Below, piece by piece: positions 16,624-24,294 of a stretch of 64,000 bases of DNA; position 1 is the stretch's first letter, and every line of letters begins with the position of its first letter. The translations under genes and the position numbers were made by a program. The DNA lies in the NCBI RefSeq assembly GCF_021277265.1, contig NZ_JAJSOH010000026.1:41830-105829 (forward strand), read 5' to 3'. This DNA comes from Kineosporia rhizophila. Lineage in GTDB: Bacteria; Actinomycetota; Actinomycetes; Actinomycetales; Kineosporiaceae. The notes below the pieces were generated by a model that did no database searches, was not told the origin of the DNA, and saw nothing but the letters and a program-made list of their open reading frames with translations.

Positions 16624-18813
16624 TCAGACCGAACCCGCGCGCCGCGATGTCAGGTAGCGTTCCCGCACCGCATCCAGTCGCTCGCCGGTCGACTCCACCT
16701 GCCAGATCTTCCAGCCTCTGGAGGACGGTGTTTCCCACAACTGCTGCTCGGCAGTTCTGAGCGAGGTGTAGGTCTCGATGTGGCCGTTGGTCAGGAGTTT
16801 CACGCGGTGTTTCTGGCCCGAGCGATTCCCCAGCAGGGTCTCGTTCGGAGACAGCAGCCCGGCTCTGAGCAGATCGGAGAGCCGCACTCCCCGCGCGCCG
16901 AGAGCGGCCGGTTCGGAAGTAGCAGAGACCGGGCCCACGGGGGTGGTCGCGACAATGAACCCCAGCGCCGAAGGCGACCAGATTCGGCGGGCGATCTCCT
17001 CGTACAGGAGGCAGCGCTCTTCCACCAATTCCTCGAGGGACTTACCGGCCTTGTACGGTTTGAAGTGCCCGTCCAGACCGCTCGCCCTACGAAACTGCCG
17101 GAACCTGGTTACGCCCCGGCCCTCGTACCTGCTGGGGGCCAGAGAGGCCGCCAGCCAGTTGTACGGCGCGTACCGTTCAACCTTCTCGATCAGGCTCAGC
17201 GGGCCGAAACTGGCGTTCTCGCTGCCGTCCAGCAGAACCAGACCGCCGATCTGGCTACGCAGCCGCTTGACCTCGAACGCGTTCATCCCGTTGTTCAGGT
17301 AGACGCCCGGCTTCTGGGTCACCAGGTGTTCGATCTCGACTGGGCGGCGGCCGTCAGGACGTTCGAGCAGATCGGCGACGGAACCGCGGCCTGCGACTTC
17401 CTGTTCCAGCCAGGCGGTGATCCGGGCCAAGAAGTACAGAACGAAAGGGCGATTGCCCTGACCGTAGAGGAGAGTTCTGGCCTCGTCGAGGCTCGCGAAC
17501 CAGGACTGGGAGGCTGATCCCAGTTCTCGGGCCACGTCCTTGACGTCCTTGGCCCGCCTGAGCCGGGGCAGTAGCCGGTCAACTTCTGCGTCGAGTTCGG
17601 CCTGCGCGTAGGACTGTCCCAGCAGGCCTTGCTTCAGCACGAAGAGATCGACGAAATTTGCCACCAGATTGGTCTTCTTCTCGACCGCAGCGCGGCTCTC
17701 GCCCGGAACCATCGCGGCGAGCGTGAGATCGAACTGCTGCAGCAGACCGTTGCGCTCATTCAGCCACAAGGCCGGGAAGTCGGCGTTGAATTTCTTGGCA
17801 TGATCGAGCATGCGGCCGTACCACTCGTACCTCGGCCGGATCTCGTTCTTGAACAAGAGATATCGATCGCCGTGCCGTGGCTTGGGCCATACCTCTTTCT
17901 GGTTCTCGACCAGCCACTCGTGCGGGGACTTGTCCAGCATTTCGCGGGCCCGTTCGCGCTCCGAGGACTTCTGCGGTACGTCCGAGTATCTGGAGTGCAG
18001 AACGTTTCTGACGAAGGTCATCGGCTCATTGGCGTCCCTGGATCCCAAGAAGTCCGTCATGGCCTTCCAGTGTGGGTCGAAGTCGTCCCGCTCCCGTGCC
18101 GGAACATCGCTACGCAGATAGTCCTTCAGGAGATCGAACGGGGACAGGCGCACGCCCCTGTCGTTGATCCGGTTGAAGAGCTCGTTTCCGCGCTGCGCGT
18201 CACCTGCGTCGATCTCCACCAGTGAGACGCGGTCCAGCAGCCAGTTCACGAAGTCCGGCAGTGCTTCGCCCTTGACGGAGTCGGGCAGATGCTCGGCCAG
18301 CCGCTCACCGGCGTCCCAGATCATTCGCGTCGCGAGGGTATCCGGATAGTAGGGTTGCTGGTCCAGCCGGCTCCTGAAGGCCGGCTCGTACTCCCCCACC
18401 TTGACAGCGAAGTCTGACCTGGACTCGCCACGGATGGCGCTTCTGAGCCGGGCCGCCTCAGTCTGTGCGTCATCATGCTCCTGGGCGAGGACGTACAGAA
18501 TAATGAGGAGCAGGAGCAAGGTGGTGATCCGCTGCTGCCCGTCCGCCAGATAGGTCCTGCCACTTTCCCGGTACACGACGATCGAACCCAGGCAGTACGT
18601 GGGAAAGCTGCGGTATGCGTCCTCGTCGTAGGTCGGCTGCCAATCTCTCTCGAACTTCCTCCACAAGTCGTCGATGAGCTTCTCGACCTGAGCCTGCTGC
18701 CAGACGTAGCTCCGTTGGTAGCTCTGCAGATAATAAGCTCGGTCCTTGAAAGCCTGCCCTACCGTGACGCCCCGGGCAGAGACGATCTGCTCAGGCTGTG
18801 ACGCCCCCGTCAA
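16624..18813 (-). CDS. DUF262-DUF1524 (GmrSD-like) protein with C-terminal RAMA-like domain
   Basis: The 729-residue protein begins at a TTG with GAGGGGG 5 bases upstream. Residues 15-250 match DUF262: YQRSYVWQQAQVEKLIDDLW and YLADGQQRITTL (Asp91-Gly-Gln-Gln-Arg), a ParB/sulfiredoxin-like NTPase fold. Around residue 493 EIEHLV and later IGGLVLLDGSENASFG match the DUF1524 HNH nuclease (E-H...GNLxLL...N). This is the layout of GmrSD type IV restriction enzymes, which cut modified phage DNA using NTP. Residues 640-710 (VRLSDLLRAGLLSPNETLL ... GRGWKIWQV-like ending) match the RAMA pattern, proposed to recognise modified DNA. The combination suggests a modification-dependent nuclease. Confidence 0.82.
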   Translation of the reverse strand: MTGASQPEQIVSARGVTVGQAFKDRAYYLQSYQRSYVWQQAQVEKLIDDLWRKFERDWQPTYDEDAYRSFPTYCLGSIVVYRESGRTYLADGQQRITTLLLLLIILYVLAQEHDDAQTEAARLRSAIRGESRSDFAVKVGEYEPAFRSRLDQQPYYPDTLATRMIWDAGERLAEHLPDSVKGEALPDFVNWLLDRVSLVEIDAGDAQRGNELFNRINDRGVRLSPFDLLKDYLRSDVPARERDDFDPHWKAMTDFLGSRDANEPMTFVRNVLHSRYSDVPQKSSERERAREMLDKSPHEWLVENQKEVWPKPRHGDRYLLFKNEIRPRYEWYGRMLDHAKKFNADFPALWLNERNGLLQQFDLTLAAMVPGESRAAVEKKTNLVANFVDLFVLKQGLLGQSYAQAELDAEVDRLLPRLRRAKDVKDVARELGSASQSWFASLDEARTLLYGQGNRPFVLYFLARITAWLEQEVAGRGSVADLLERPDGRRPVEIEHLVTQKPGVYLNNGMNAFEVKRLRSQIGGLVLLDGSENASFGPLSLIEKVERYAPYNWLAASLAPSRYEGRGVTRFRQFRRASGLDGHFKPYKAGKSLEELVEERCLLYEEIARRIWSPSALGFIVATTPVGPVSATSEPAALGARGVRLSDLLRAGLLSPNETLLGNRSGQKHRVKLLTNGHIETYTSLRTAEQQLWETPSSRGWKIWQVESTGERLDAVRERYLTSRRAGSV

Positions 18814-18858
18814 TGCGGCCCCCTCATCACGCGTCGAGATCAGCGAGCAATGCCTCGA

Positions 18859-19557
18859 TCAGCTCTCCTCGACCACCGCCTTGACCACGACGACGCGCTC
18901 CGGGCCGGCTCCCGACCAGGCGTAACCCGCGCGTACCACCCGTACGGCCTGGCCTGGACGCGGCCTGGCTGCTCCCGCCGGCTCGTGCAGCTCTCGATCG
19001 AACTCGACCGTCTCGCCGGACCGCCCCAAGGGGGTGAGTCGCTGGTCCAGCGCCCGCTGCGTGAGCCAGTCGAGAATGTCTGCGCCAGAGCCTCCGTCCG
19101 CAATCAGTGAATCCACTGAGGCGACAAGCTCGGCCAACAGCGTCGCCTTTTCTCGCTCCCGCTGCTGAGACCATGAGATTTGCGCCCCCGCACCGCTTTT
19201 CTCGACCAGGGCAAGCGTGTCGGAAATGTTGTCGGTGAACGCCTCGACCAGCCAGGCGCGGCCGGCTGAGCGCTTACCGGCCTGAACGGTCAGTTTCTCC
19301 AGCGAGTCGTGAGACGACTCGGTGGTGAACGACCACTCGTACACCCCAGATCGGGGGCAGGTGATGCGTGGATGCTCCTTCAAGGAAGGCTGCAGCGTCT
19401 TCCACCAGCGATCCACGTCGGCCTTGGACACACCGGCCTCGATGAGTTCGGCCTTGATCTCCTGCGTACGTACGGGGTCTCCGGCGCGCCGGATCACCTC
19501 GATGAATGCCAGGCCTGCATCGTCCTTGAACTGCTTCACCAGCACCCGATCGCGCAT
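18859..19557 (-). CDS. Winged-helix-like protein upstream of the GmrSD-like gene
   Basis: I place the start at the ATG at 19557 because GGAGGGG lies 5 bases upstream; the GTG at 19563 would fall against that site. The protein has 232 residues. Residues 10-75 (AFIEVIRRAGDPVRTQEIKA, VDRWWKTLQPSLKEHPRIT, then a short strand YEWSF) look like a HARE-HTH/winged helix as found in restriction proteins. The rest is helical with SQQREREKATLLAELVASVD, then a beta-rich end. It is first in the leftward operon, 45 bases before the DUF262 gene. Exact function unknown. Confidence 0.6.
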   Translation of the reverse strand: MRDRVLVKQFKDDAGLAFIEVIRRAGDPVRTQEIKAELIEAGVSKADVDRWWKTLQPSLKEHPRITCPRSGVYEWSFTTESSHDSLEKLTVQAGKRSAGRAWLVEAFTDNISDTLALVEKSGAGAQISWSQQREREKATLLAELVASVDSLIADGGSGADILDWLTQRALDQRLTPLGRSGETVEFDRELHEPAGAARPRPGQAVRVVRAGYAWSGAGPERVVVVKAVVEES

Positions 19558-19670
19558 GTCCACCCCTCCCCCGGCCCTCCGACATCCGTCGACGGAAAGA
19601 TACCCCTTATGAGCAGATTGTCACTAGGGTCCCGAGACCCTCTTGCGGTACCGGGGCGGCCAGTCGCTCG

Positions 19671-19685
19671 CGCAACCGGGTTGCG
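19671..19685. promoter_or_regulatory. Candidate operator (inverted repeat)
   Basis: CGCAACC and GGTTGCG flank a single G, about 115 bases upstream of the leftward defence operon. The symmetry is perfect over 7 bases per side. The bound protein is unknown, though the winged-helix protein encoded first in that operon is a possible autoregulator. Confidence 0.3.
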
Positions 19686-19798
19686 CTTCAAGATGACGGC
19701 CTGCACAGGTTGTGCTTGCAAAAAAAATGACTCGTGAGCAACGAATGACAGAACGCCCCTCGCCACGGCAATCCGGGCCACCCGGCGGACAGCGAGAC

Positions 19799-19834
19799 TG
19801 ACGACGCGGCGGACGACGCGGCGGACGACGCGGC
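19799..19834. repeat. 12-bp tandem repeat, three copies
   Basis: GACGACGCGGCG occurs three times head to tail (the last copy ends in C). It lies in non-coding sequence between divergent genes. Confidence 0.6.
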
Positions 19835-20003
19835 CTTGATTGGCGAAGAAGCGTGAAGAAAAATTCCCGGAGATCTGACGAGCGAGATCGCCGGTCTCTG
19901 CATGATGGAGAGGCTGCCCCCTCGGCCAGCAACCTTCGAAGACGTACCCTGCTCTGAAGAGCAACACAGTCGTGGGTCATCGAACTGGCGAACTGGGGCC
20001 GTT

Positions 20004-20213
20004 ATGGGAGAGACAACGAAGTACAAGATCGTCGAGTCCTCGACCAAAACTACTCTGGTCACCTTGGTCAATGAAGCCATCGGACAGGGCTGGACTCCGC
20101 TCGGCGGGGTGGCTGTTGATAGCCACGTGAATCTCCGAGGGACCGTTACCACGACGTACTGCCAATCCATGGTGAAGTCCAAGAACCCCTCTCCCCCCAT
20201 GACATTGACCTAA
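20004..20213 (+). CDS. DUF1737 domain protein
   Basis: The 69-residue protein starts at the ATG at 20004. KYKIVESSTKTTLVTLVNEA, then GQGWTPLGGVAVD and a final YCQSM, is the DUF1737 pattern (a short alpha/beta domain in which W-x-P-x-G-G is conserved). Members are small soluble proteins of unknown role, often near phage or plasmid genes. It is divergent from the defence operon. Confidence 0.75.
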   Translation: MGETTKYKIVESSTKTTLVTLVNEAIGQGWTPLGGVAVDSHVNLRGTVTTTYCQSMVKSKNPSPPMTLT

Positions 20214-20302
20214 TTCGTCAGCGGTTCAACGAAGCTCCGGGTCTCTTCCCCACTCAGCGCGGTTCGCGCACGGCGCGGGCAAATTATGGACTCAAGACTC
20301 GA

Positions 20303-20968
20303 TTAGCTCTGAGCAGCCCGCCAAGCAACCAACAGCTCAGGCCGCAGCCTCCCCCGGTCTGGCACGTCCATCCCCTGCGCCCGCGCCCACCCCCGCAGTT
20401 CCTTGGTGGACGGCTCGGTCTCCCCCGCCGCAGGCTCGGGCGGCACCTCCAGTTCGTTCTCGGCCCACGACCGCGCAGCAGCCAGCCACCGGTACGTCCA
20501 CTCCTCGGCCATCTTCCGGTTGTCGCAGAACACGATCGGGATGGAGGGCCAGGCGATCTGAACCTCCGCGAGCCCGTCGGCGACCAGGGCCGGACGCAGG
20601 CGTTCCTGCGCGAACACCTTCGAGTACGGCTCCTCGACCACCATGGCGGCCCGCGGCAGCGTGGCTATCTCGGCCAGGGCGTACCGCAGTCGGCCGCTGG
20701 TCAGGCTGCCCACGAAGTCGCCATCGACTTGCGCTCCACTGAGGCGACCGCCCGCGTCCCCAGCGATCTGTGAGCGGTGTTCGCGAGCGCGGTCGGCCGC
20801 GATGTCGATCGCGGCGCCGCGCTTGGTGCAGGCGCGCAGGGCAATGCGTTCGACCTCCTGGGCGTCGGCCGGCCACACTTCCAGCGGGAGCGGGTGGGCA
20901 GTACAGGCCACTACGGACGTTGACTGCGAAGCATTTCCCCCACCGCCCGCGACAGTTGCGCGACCCAT
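20303..20968 (-). CDS. ERCC4-type nuclease domain protein with Lsr2-like C-terminal DNA-binding tail
   Basis: The protein has about 221 residues from the ATG at 20968; a GTG at 20911 is an alternative start. The middle has an ERCC4/XPF-like nuclease pattern: IDIAADRAREHRSQIAGDAG, then RYALAEIATLPRAAMVVEEP and IPIVFCDNRKMAEEWTYRWL. The last 35 residues (TKELRGWARAQGMDVPDRGR, then LRPELLVAWRAA) match the AT-hook-like C-terminal domain of Lsr2, which binds AT-rich DNA. Similar proteins occur widely in actinobacteria. Nucleoid-targeted nuclease activity is an inference. It may belong with the defence island. Confidence 0.75.
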   Translation of the reverse strand: MGRATVAGGGGNASQSTSVVACTAHPLPLEVWPADAQEVERIALRACTKRGAAIDIAADRAREHRSQIAGDAGGRLSGAQVDGDFVGSLTSGRLRYALAEIATLPRAAMVVEEPYSKVFAQERLRPALVADGLAEVQIAWPSIPIVFCDNRKMAEEWTYRWLAAARSWAENELEVPPEPAAGETEPSTKELRGWARAQGMDVPDRGRLRPELLVAWRAAQS

Positions 20969-21044
20969 ACGCCGACCGATCCGGCGGCGCTGGAGCCGCT
21001 GAATACTGAATGCTCTTGGTGCCCCGCCCAGTGAGGATTCGACG

Positions 21045-21509
21045 ATGGCCGTCGCCACCCAGACCATGACCGACGAGCAACGCAAGAGCGTTGCGCTGGA
21101 ATACCTCAAGGCGTTCGACCGCGGGGGCGTCACCTCCACCGGGGGTTCGATCGTTGACCTGTTCGCAGAGGACGCTCAGGTCATGTTCCCGAAGTGGGGG
21201 ATCGCCACCGGGCGCGACGAGATCGGCCGGATGTTCGGCGACATCGGCGGCACGCTGAAGCAGATCCTGCATCACTACGCGGAATTCACCTGGATCATGT
21301 CCGGCACCGACGTGTTCGCGGTGGAGGGGACGAGCCATGGGGAGCATCGGGACGGGCCGTGGCGGGCCGGCGTTCCCGACTGGGCCGCGGGCCGGTGGAC
21401 GGATGTGTTCGAGGTGCGTGACTTCCTGATCCAGCGGTGCTTCATCTACCTCGATCCCGACTACGCGGGCAAGGACACCGAGCGCTACCCCTGGCTCAGG
21501 CAGTCGTGA
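21045..21509 (+). CDS. NTF2/SnoaL-like domain protein
   Basis: The 154-residue protein follows the SnoaL-like cone fold: an initial helix EYLKAFDRGGV, LFAEDAQVMFPKWGIATGRDEI, a HHYAEFTWIMSGTDVFAVEG strand pair, and FEVRDFLIQRCFIYLDPDY. Such proteins are small-molecule isomerases, hydratases or binding proteins; the substrate is unknown. It lies 23 bases ahead of a second NTF2-like gene. Confidence 0.8.
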   Translation: MAVATQTMTDEQRKSVALEYLKAFDRGGVTSTGGSIVDLFAEDAQVMFPKWGIATGRDEIGRMFGDIGGTLKQILHHYAEFTWIMSGTDVFAVEGTSHGEHRDGPWRAGVPDWAAGRWTDVFEVRDFLIQRCFIYLDPDYAGKDTERYPWLRQS

Positions 21510-21532
21510 AACCCGAGAAGGAGCACGTGAAC

Positions 21533-21895
21533 ATGACTCTGACGATGGACCGCTACATCGCCGCAACTGACCGCGCCATCGCCGACAAGTCGCTTCTCGG
21601 TGAGCTGCTGGCGGTCTTCGCCCCGGAGGCCGTCGTTCAGATCGCCGATGTGCCGTTCCGCGGCACGGAGGCCATCAGGGAGTTCTACGCCCAGTTCGTT
21701 GCGGACCATGCGGAGTCCAAGCACTTCTGGACCACGACCGTCCTGCCCGACGGGCGCCAGCGCACGGAATGGGTCTGTGCAGCGCGTAAGACGGACGGCT
21801 CGCTGATCACGATCGCCGGGATTGAACATGCGCAGCTCGACTCGCAGGGGCGGATCGCCGATCTGCACAACGAATTCACCCGTCCCCCGGCGTGA
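21533..21895 (+). CDS. Second NTF2/SnoaL-like domain protein
   Basis: GAGAAGGAG lies upstream of both GTG 21527 and ATG 21533; I use the ATG, giving 120 residues. The fold is again NTF2-like: LLAVFAPEAVVQIADVPFRG, EAIREFYAQFVADHAES, and a long beta sheet ending in QLDSQGRIADLHNEFTRPP. The tandem pair probably arose as a two-gene unit and may act as a heterodimer on one metabolite. No pathway partner is adjacent. Confidence 0.78.
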   Translation: MTLTMDRYIAATDRAIADKSLLGELLAVFAPEAVVQIADVPFRGTEAIREFYAQFVADHAESKHFWTTTVLPDGRQRTEWVCAARKTDGSLITIAGIEHAQLDSQGRIADLHNEFTRPPA

Positions 21896-22489
21896 TCAGT
21901 GCAGGATTCCGCGCCACCTCTCTCCGCAGCTCATGCATTCGAGCCCACCGTCCCGTAGTTCGGGTGGGGTCTGCTCCCGGCACAGAGGGCAGTACCGGAA
22001 GGACGATCGACGGGCCGCCAGTAAGCCCGCGATCACCTTCCTGTCCGCTTCCGGATCACCTGCGAGCACGACACTGCCGGTCGGTTCATAGACGAGTTCA
22101 GCGACGCCCTGCCAGCGTCCCACCGGCCGGGCGACCGTTGCGATGCCGTCGTCGATCTGGAGCATGAGCTGGGCGGGTGTCCCGGCGACATACCAAGGTT
22201 GCTGGTCGGGCTGGAACGGCCAATGGCGATTCTGTTGCTCCTGCTTCGCCCAACCCGCGCCGAAGACGTCCAGAAACAGATCGCGCGAGATGCGCAGTCG
22301 GGCAGCAAGAACGTCTTCAAGCCTGAGTTTCGGGTCTTCTCCTCCGGCCACCCACCGCTGCTTCAGCGTCTCCAGCGCGCTGGGCGGGAATTCCGGCGCC
22401 ATCAGTTCCATGGTCTTGTCGACGCCGTACCGCCGGGCGAAGTCTGCGAAAACTTCGTACCACCGGCCGGCACCGTCCAGCTCGTCCAC
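21896..22489 (-). CDS. Hypothetical protein with C-terminal zinc ribbon
   Basis: I choose the GTG at 22489 because AAGGA lies 6 bases upstream; longer starts exist up to 22594. The 197-residue protein begins WYEVFADFARRYGVDKTMEL and ends in CPLCREQ...CMSCGERW, a C-x2-C...C-x2-C zinc ribbon. The middle contains QPWYVAGTPAQLMLQIDDGI, predicted beta. It ends against the NTF2-like gene (convergent). Family unknown. Confidence 0.6.
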   Translation of the reverse strand: MDELDGAGRWYEVFADFARRYGVDKTMELMAPEFPPSALETLKQRWVAGGEDPKLRLEDVLAARLRISRDLFLDVFGAGWAKQEQQNRHWPFQPDQQPWYVAGTPAQLMLQIDDGIATVARPVGRWQGVAELVYEPTGSVVLAGDPEADRKVIAGLLAARRSSFRYCPLCREQTPPELRDGGLECMSCGERWRGILH

Positions 22490-22632
22490 CCGAGATCCTT
22501 CCTGCCGTCTGAGCACACAGGGTATGTCCAATTGAACGACCGGGACCGGCCCGGCCCCTGAATATGCGGAACCAGGCATACGGCGAAAAATCACGAGCGC
22601 ATCCAGAAGTCGGTGCCGCAGAATGAACGCTG

Positions 22633-23361
22633 ATGAGCGGCATACACAACAACCCGGTGGCCTCCGACGAATCCGCAGCGCTCGATCCCCGTCTGCGTAC
22701 CGCGATCGACGCCAGCATCAGCTGGTACGAGGACCTGTGCGCGCTGCACGGCGTGGGATCGGTGATTTCGCAGGGGGTGTGGAGTTCGCTGAGCGCCCCG
22801 CCGCCGTTGCACTCCGACGCCGTCGCGCTGGAGCCGGAGGTGACGGCCGAGCTCATCGAGGAACGTCTCACGGGCCGTGTGCACGCCGGCGTCAAGGACA
22901 GCTTTGCCACCCTGGACCTGTCCTATGCGGGCATGCGGATCCTGTTCTCAGCCACCTGGATCTACCGCCGGCCGGAGCCGGTTCGCTCTACGGATCCGGG
23001 CCCCAGCCCGTGGACGCGAGTGCGGACCGATGAGCAGTTGGCGGAGTGGACGGCGTTGCACGACACTACCGAGGTCCTGCTTCCCGGGCTGCTGCAGCGC
23101 GGGGCCTTCGCTGTCCTGGCCCGACGAGTGGACGGGCGCATCGTCGCCGGAGCCGTGGCCCGCCTAGGTAGCGGCGCGGTCGACGTCTCCAACACCTACG
23201 CCGTCGAAGGCCACGAGCTGGATTGGGCTGAGCTCGCCGATGCCGTCGCGGCGCTGTTTCCCGACCGTCCCATGGTGGGCTACGAGCGCGGGGCGCCGCT
23301 CCGAGCGGCCCTTGCCGGTGGCTTCGAAGCGGTCGGTGACCTGCGCATCTGGGTCCGTTGA
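22633..23361 (+). CDS. GNAT-like hypothetical protein
   Basis: The 242-residue protein shows a degenerate two-part arrangement: residues 1-110 helical, then RTDEQLAEWTALHDTTEVLL and GAFAVLARRVDGRIVAGAVA, which resembles the beta4-beta5 hairpin of a GNAT. YERGAPLRAALAGGFEAVGD near the end matches the motif before the last GNAT strand. A clear Q/R-x-x-G-x-G/A loop is absent. Actinobacterial proteins of this type are often annotated as hypothetical. Confidence 0.6.
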   Translation: MSGIHNNPVASDESAALDPRLRTAIDASISWYEDLCALHGVGSVISQGVWSSLSAPPPLHSDAVALEPEVTAELIEERLTGRVHAGVKDSFATLDLSYAGMRILFSATWIYRRPEPVRSTDPGPSPWTRVRTDEQLAEWTALHDTTEVLLPGLLQRGAFAVLARRVDGRIVAGAVARLGSGAVDVSNTYAVEGHELDWAELADAVAALFPDRPMVGYERGAPLRAALAGGFEAVGDLRIWVR

Positions 23362-23419
23362 GGTGCCCCGCAAGACGTCCCCCATTCTTGCGTAGCCCGG
23401 CCGGGTCCCTCTTCGAGCA

Positions 23420-24202
23420 TCAGGAGCGGGGCAGGCTGACCGCCTCCCCCAAGGGCAGCCACTTGACCCGTTCCCGCACAGAAGCCGGAGCTGTTTCGAA
23501 TACTCGGTCCAAAGCGGTTCGCTGTTCGGCAAAATGTGCCCAACCCTCGTAGTGGACCGGCAGAACCAGCCCCGGATGGACCTGCTCGATCAGGCGAAGG
23601 GCGTCGCGGCCGGTCATCGAATACCGCAGAGGGCCGGTGATCGGGAAACGAACACCGCCCAGGTGCAGCAGAACCACGTCCACATCAAATTGCGCGGACA
23701 CCTGCCCGAGGGCTTTGGTGAGAACCGTGTCGCCGGTCATCCAAATGGTCTGCTGGTCTTCCGGTTCCAGGACGAAGCCGATTACCTGGCCGACAATGGG
23801 CCGGCTCAGCGGCGGGCCGTGTCGGCAGGGGGTCGCGGTCATCTTGAGGTCACTCTTGCCCTCGGCGCGAAAGACGCGGGATTCCCAGGCCTGCATCCCC
23901 ACCACATTCGGCAGCCCCAGTCGCCCGGCGCCGGCCACGGTCGTCACCACTTTCCCTGCCAACGGAAGCAACGAGCGTCCTAAATCATCGAGGTTGTCGG
24001 CGTGGTGGTCGTGGCTGAGCAGGATGAGGTCTATCGGCCCAATGTCTTTGGCGTCCAGGGCCGGTCCCACTGTCTTGCGGGACGACGAGCCCCAGCCGAA
24101 GTTGTATCGGCGGCCGGGAGGATCGAACGTGGGGTCGGTAAGGATGCGCCAGCCGCCCATTTCGAGCAGGACGGTGGGCCCGCCCACATGAGTCACGTTC
24201 AC
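23420..24202 (-). CDS. Metallo-beta-lactamase-fold hydrolase (UlaG/NAPE-PLD-like)
   Basis: The start is the GTG at 24202, with AAAGGA 6 bases upstream, giving 260 residues. Key motifs are THVGGPTVLLEMGGWRILTD at the N-terminus, LSHDHHADNLDD (H-x-H-x-D-N/H), CRHGPP, WMTGDTVLT and LPVHYEGWAHF, the full set of metal ligands. This is the UlaG-like branch. It could act on lactones, phosphodiesters or amides; the substrate is unknown. It is the last gene of the leftward pair with the hydrolase at 24295. Confidence 0.85.
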   Translation of the reverse strand: MNVTHVGGPTVLLEMGGWRILTDPTFDPPGRRYNFGWGSSSRKTVGPALDAKDIGPIDLILLSHDHHADNLDDLGRSLLPLAGKVVTTVAGAGRLGLPNVVGMQAWESRVFRAEGKSDLKMTATPCRHGPPLSRPIVGQVIGFVLEPEDQQTIWMTGDTVLTKALGQVSAQFDVDVVLLHLGGVRFPITGPLRYSMTGRDALRLIEQVHPGLVLPVHYEGWAHFAEQRTALDRVFETAPASVRERVKWLPLGEAVSLPRS

Positions 24203-24294
24203 GTTCGGTCCTTTCAGAGCTGCGAACAATGGACGATGGCCCCACCGTCGGTCGGGACGATGGGACCACTTCGGGTCAGGTTCGGATCAGGGCC

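Larger units (their letters stand above)
19558..20003. other. Intergenic region between the leftward defence operon and a DUF1737 gene
   Basis: No convincing gene is visible in these 446 bases. It should hold the promoters of both divergent units. It contains a 15-base inverted repeat CGCAACC-G-GGTTGCG at 19671-19685, an A8 run near 19721, and three direct copies of the 12-base unit GACGACGCGGCG at 19799-19834. The inverted repeat is a candidate operator for the leftward operon. Confidence 0.5.

Noticed and set aside
20969..21566. 409-codon leftward frame over the ERCC4 and NTF2 genes
   Set aside because: It is a shadow of both real genes and contains no recognisable domain.
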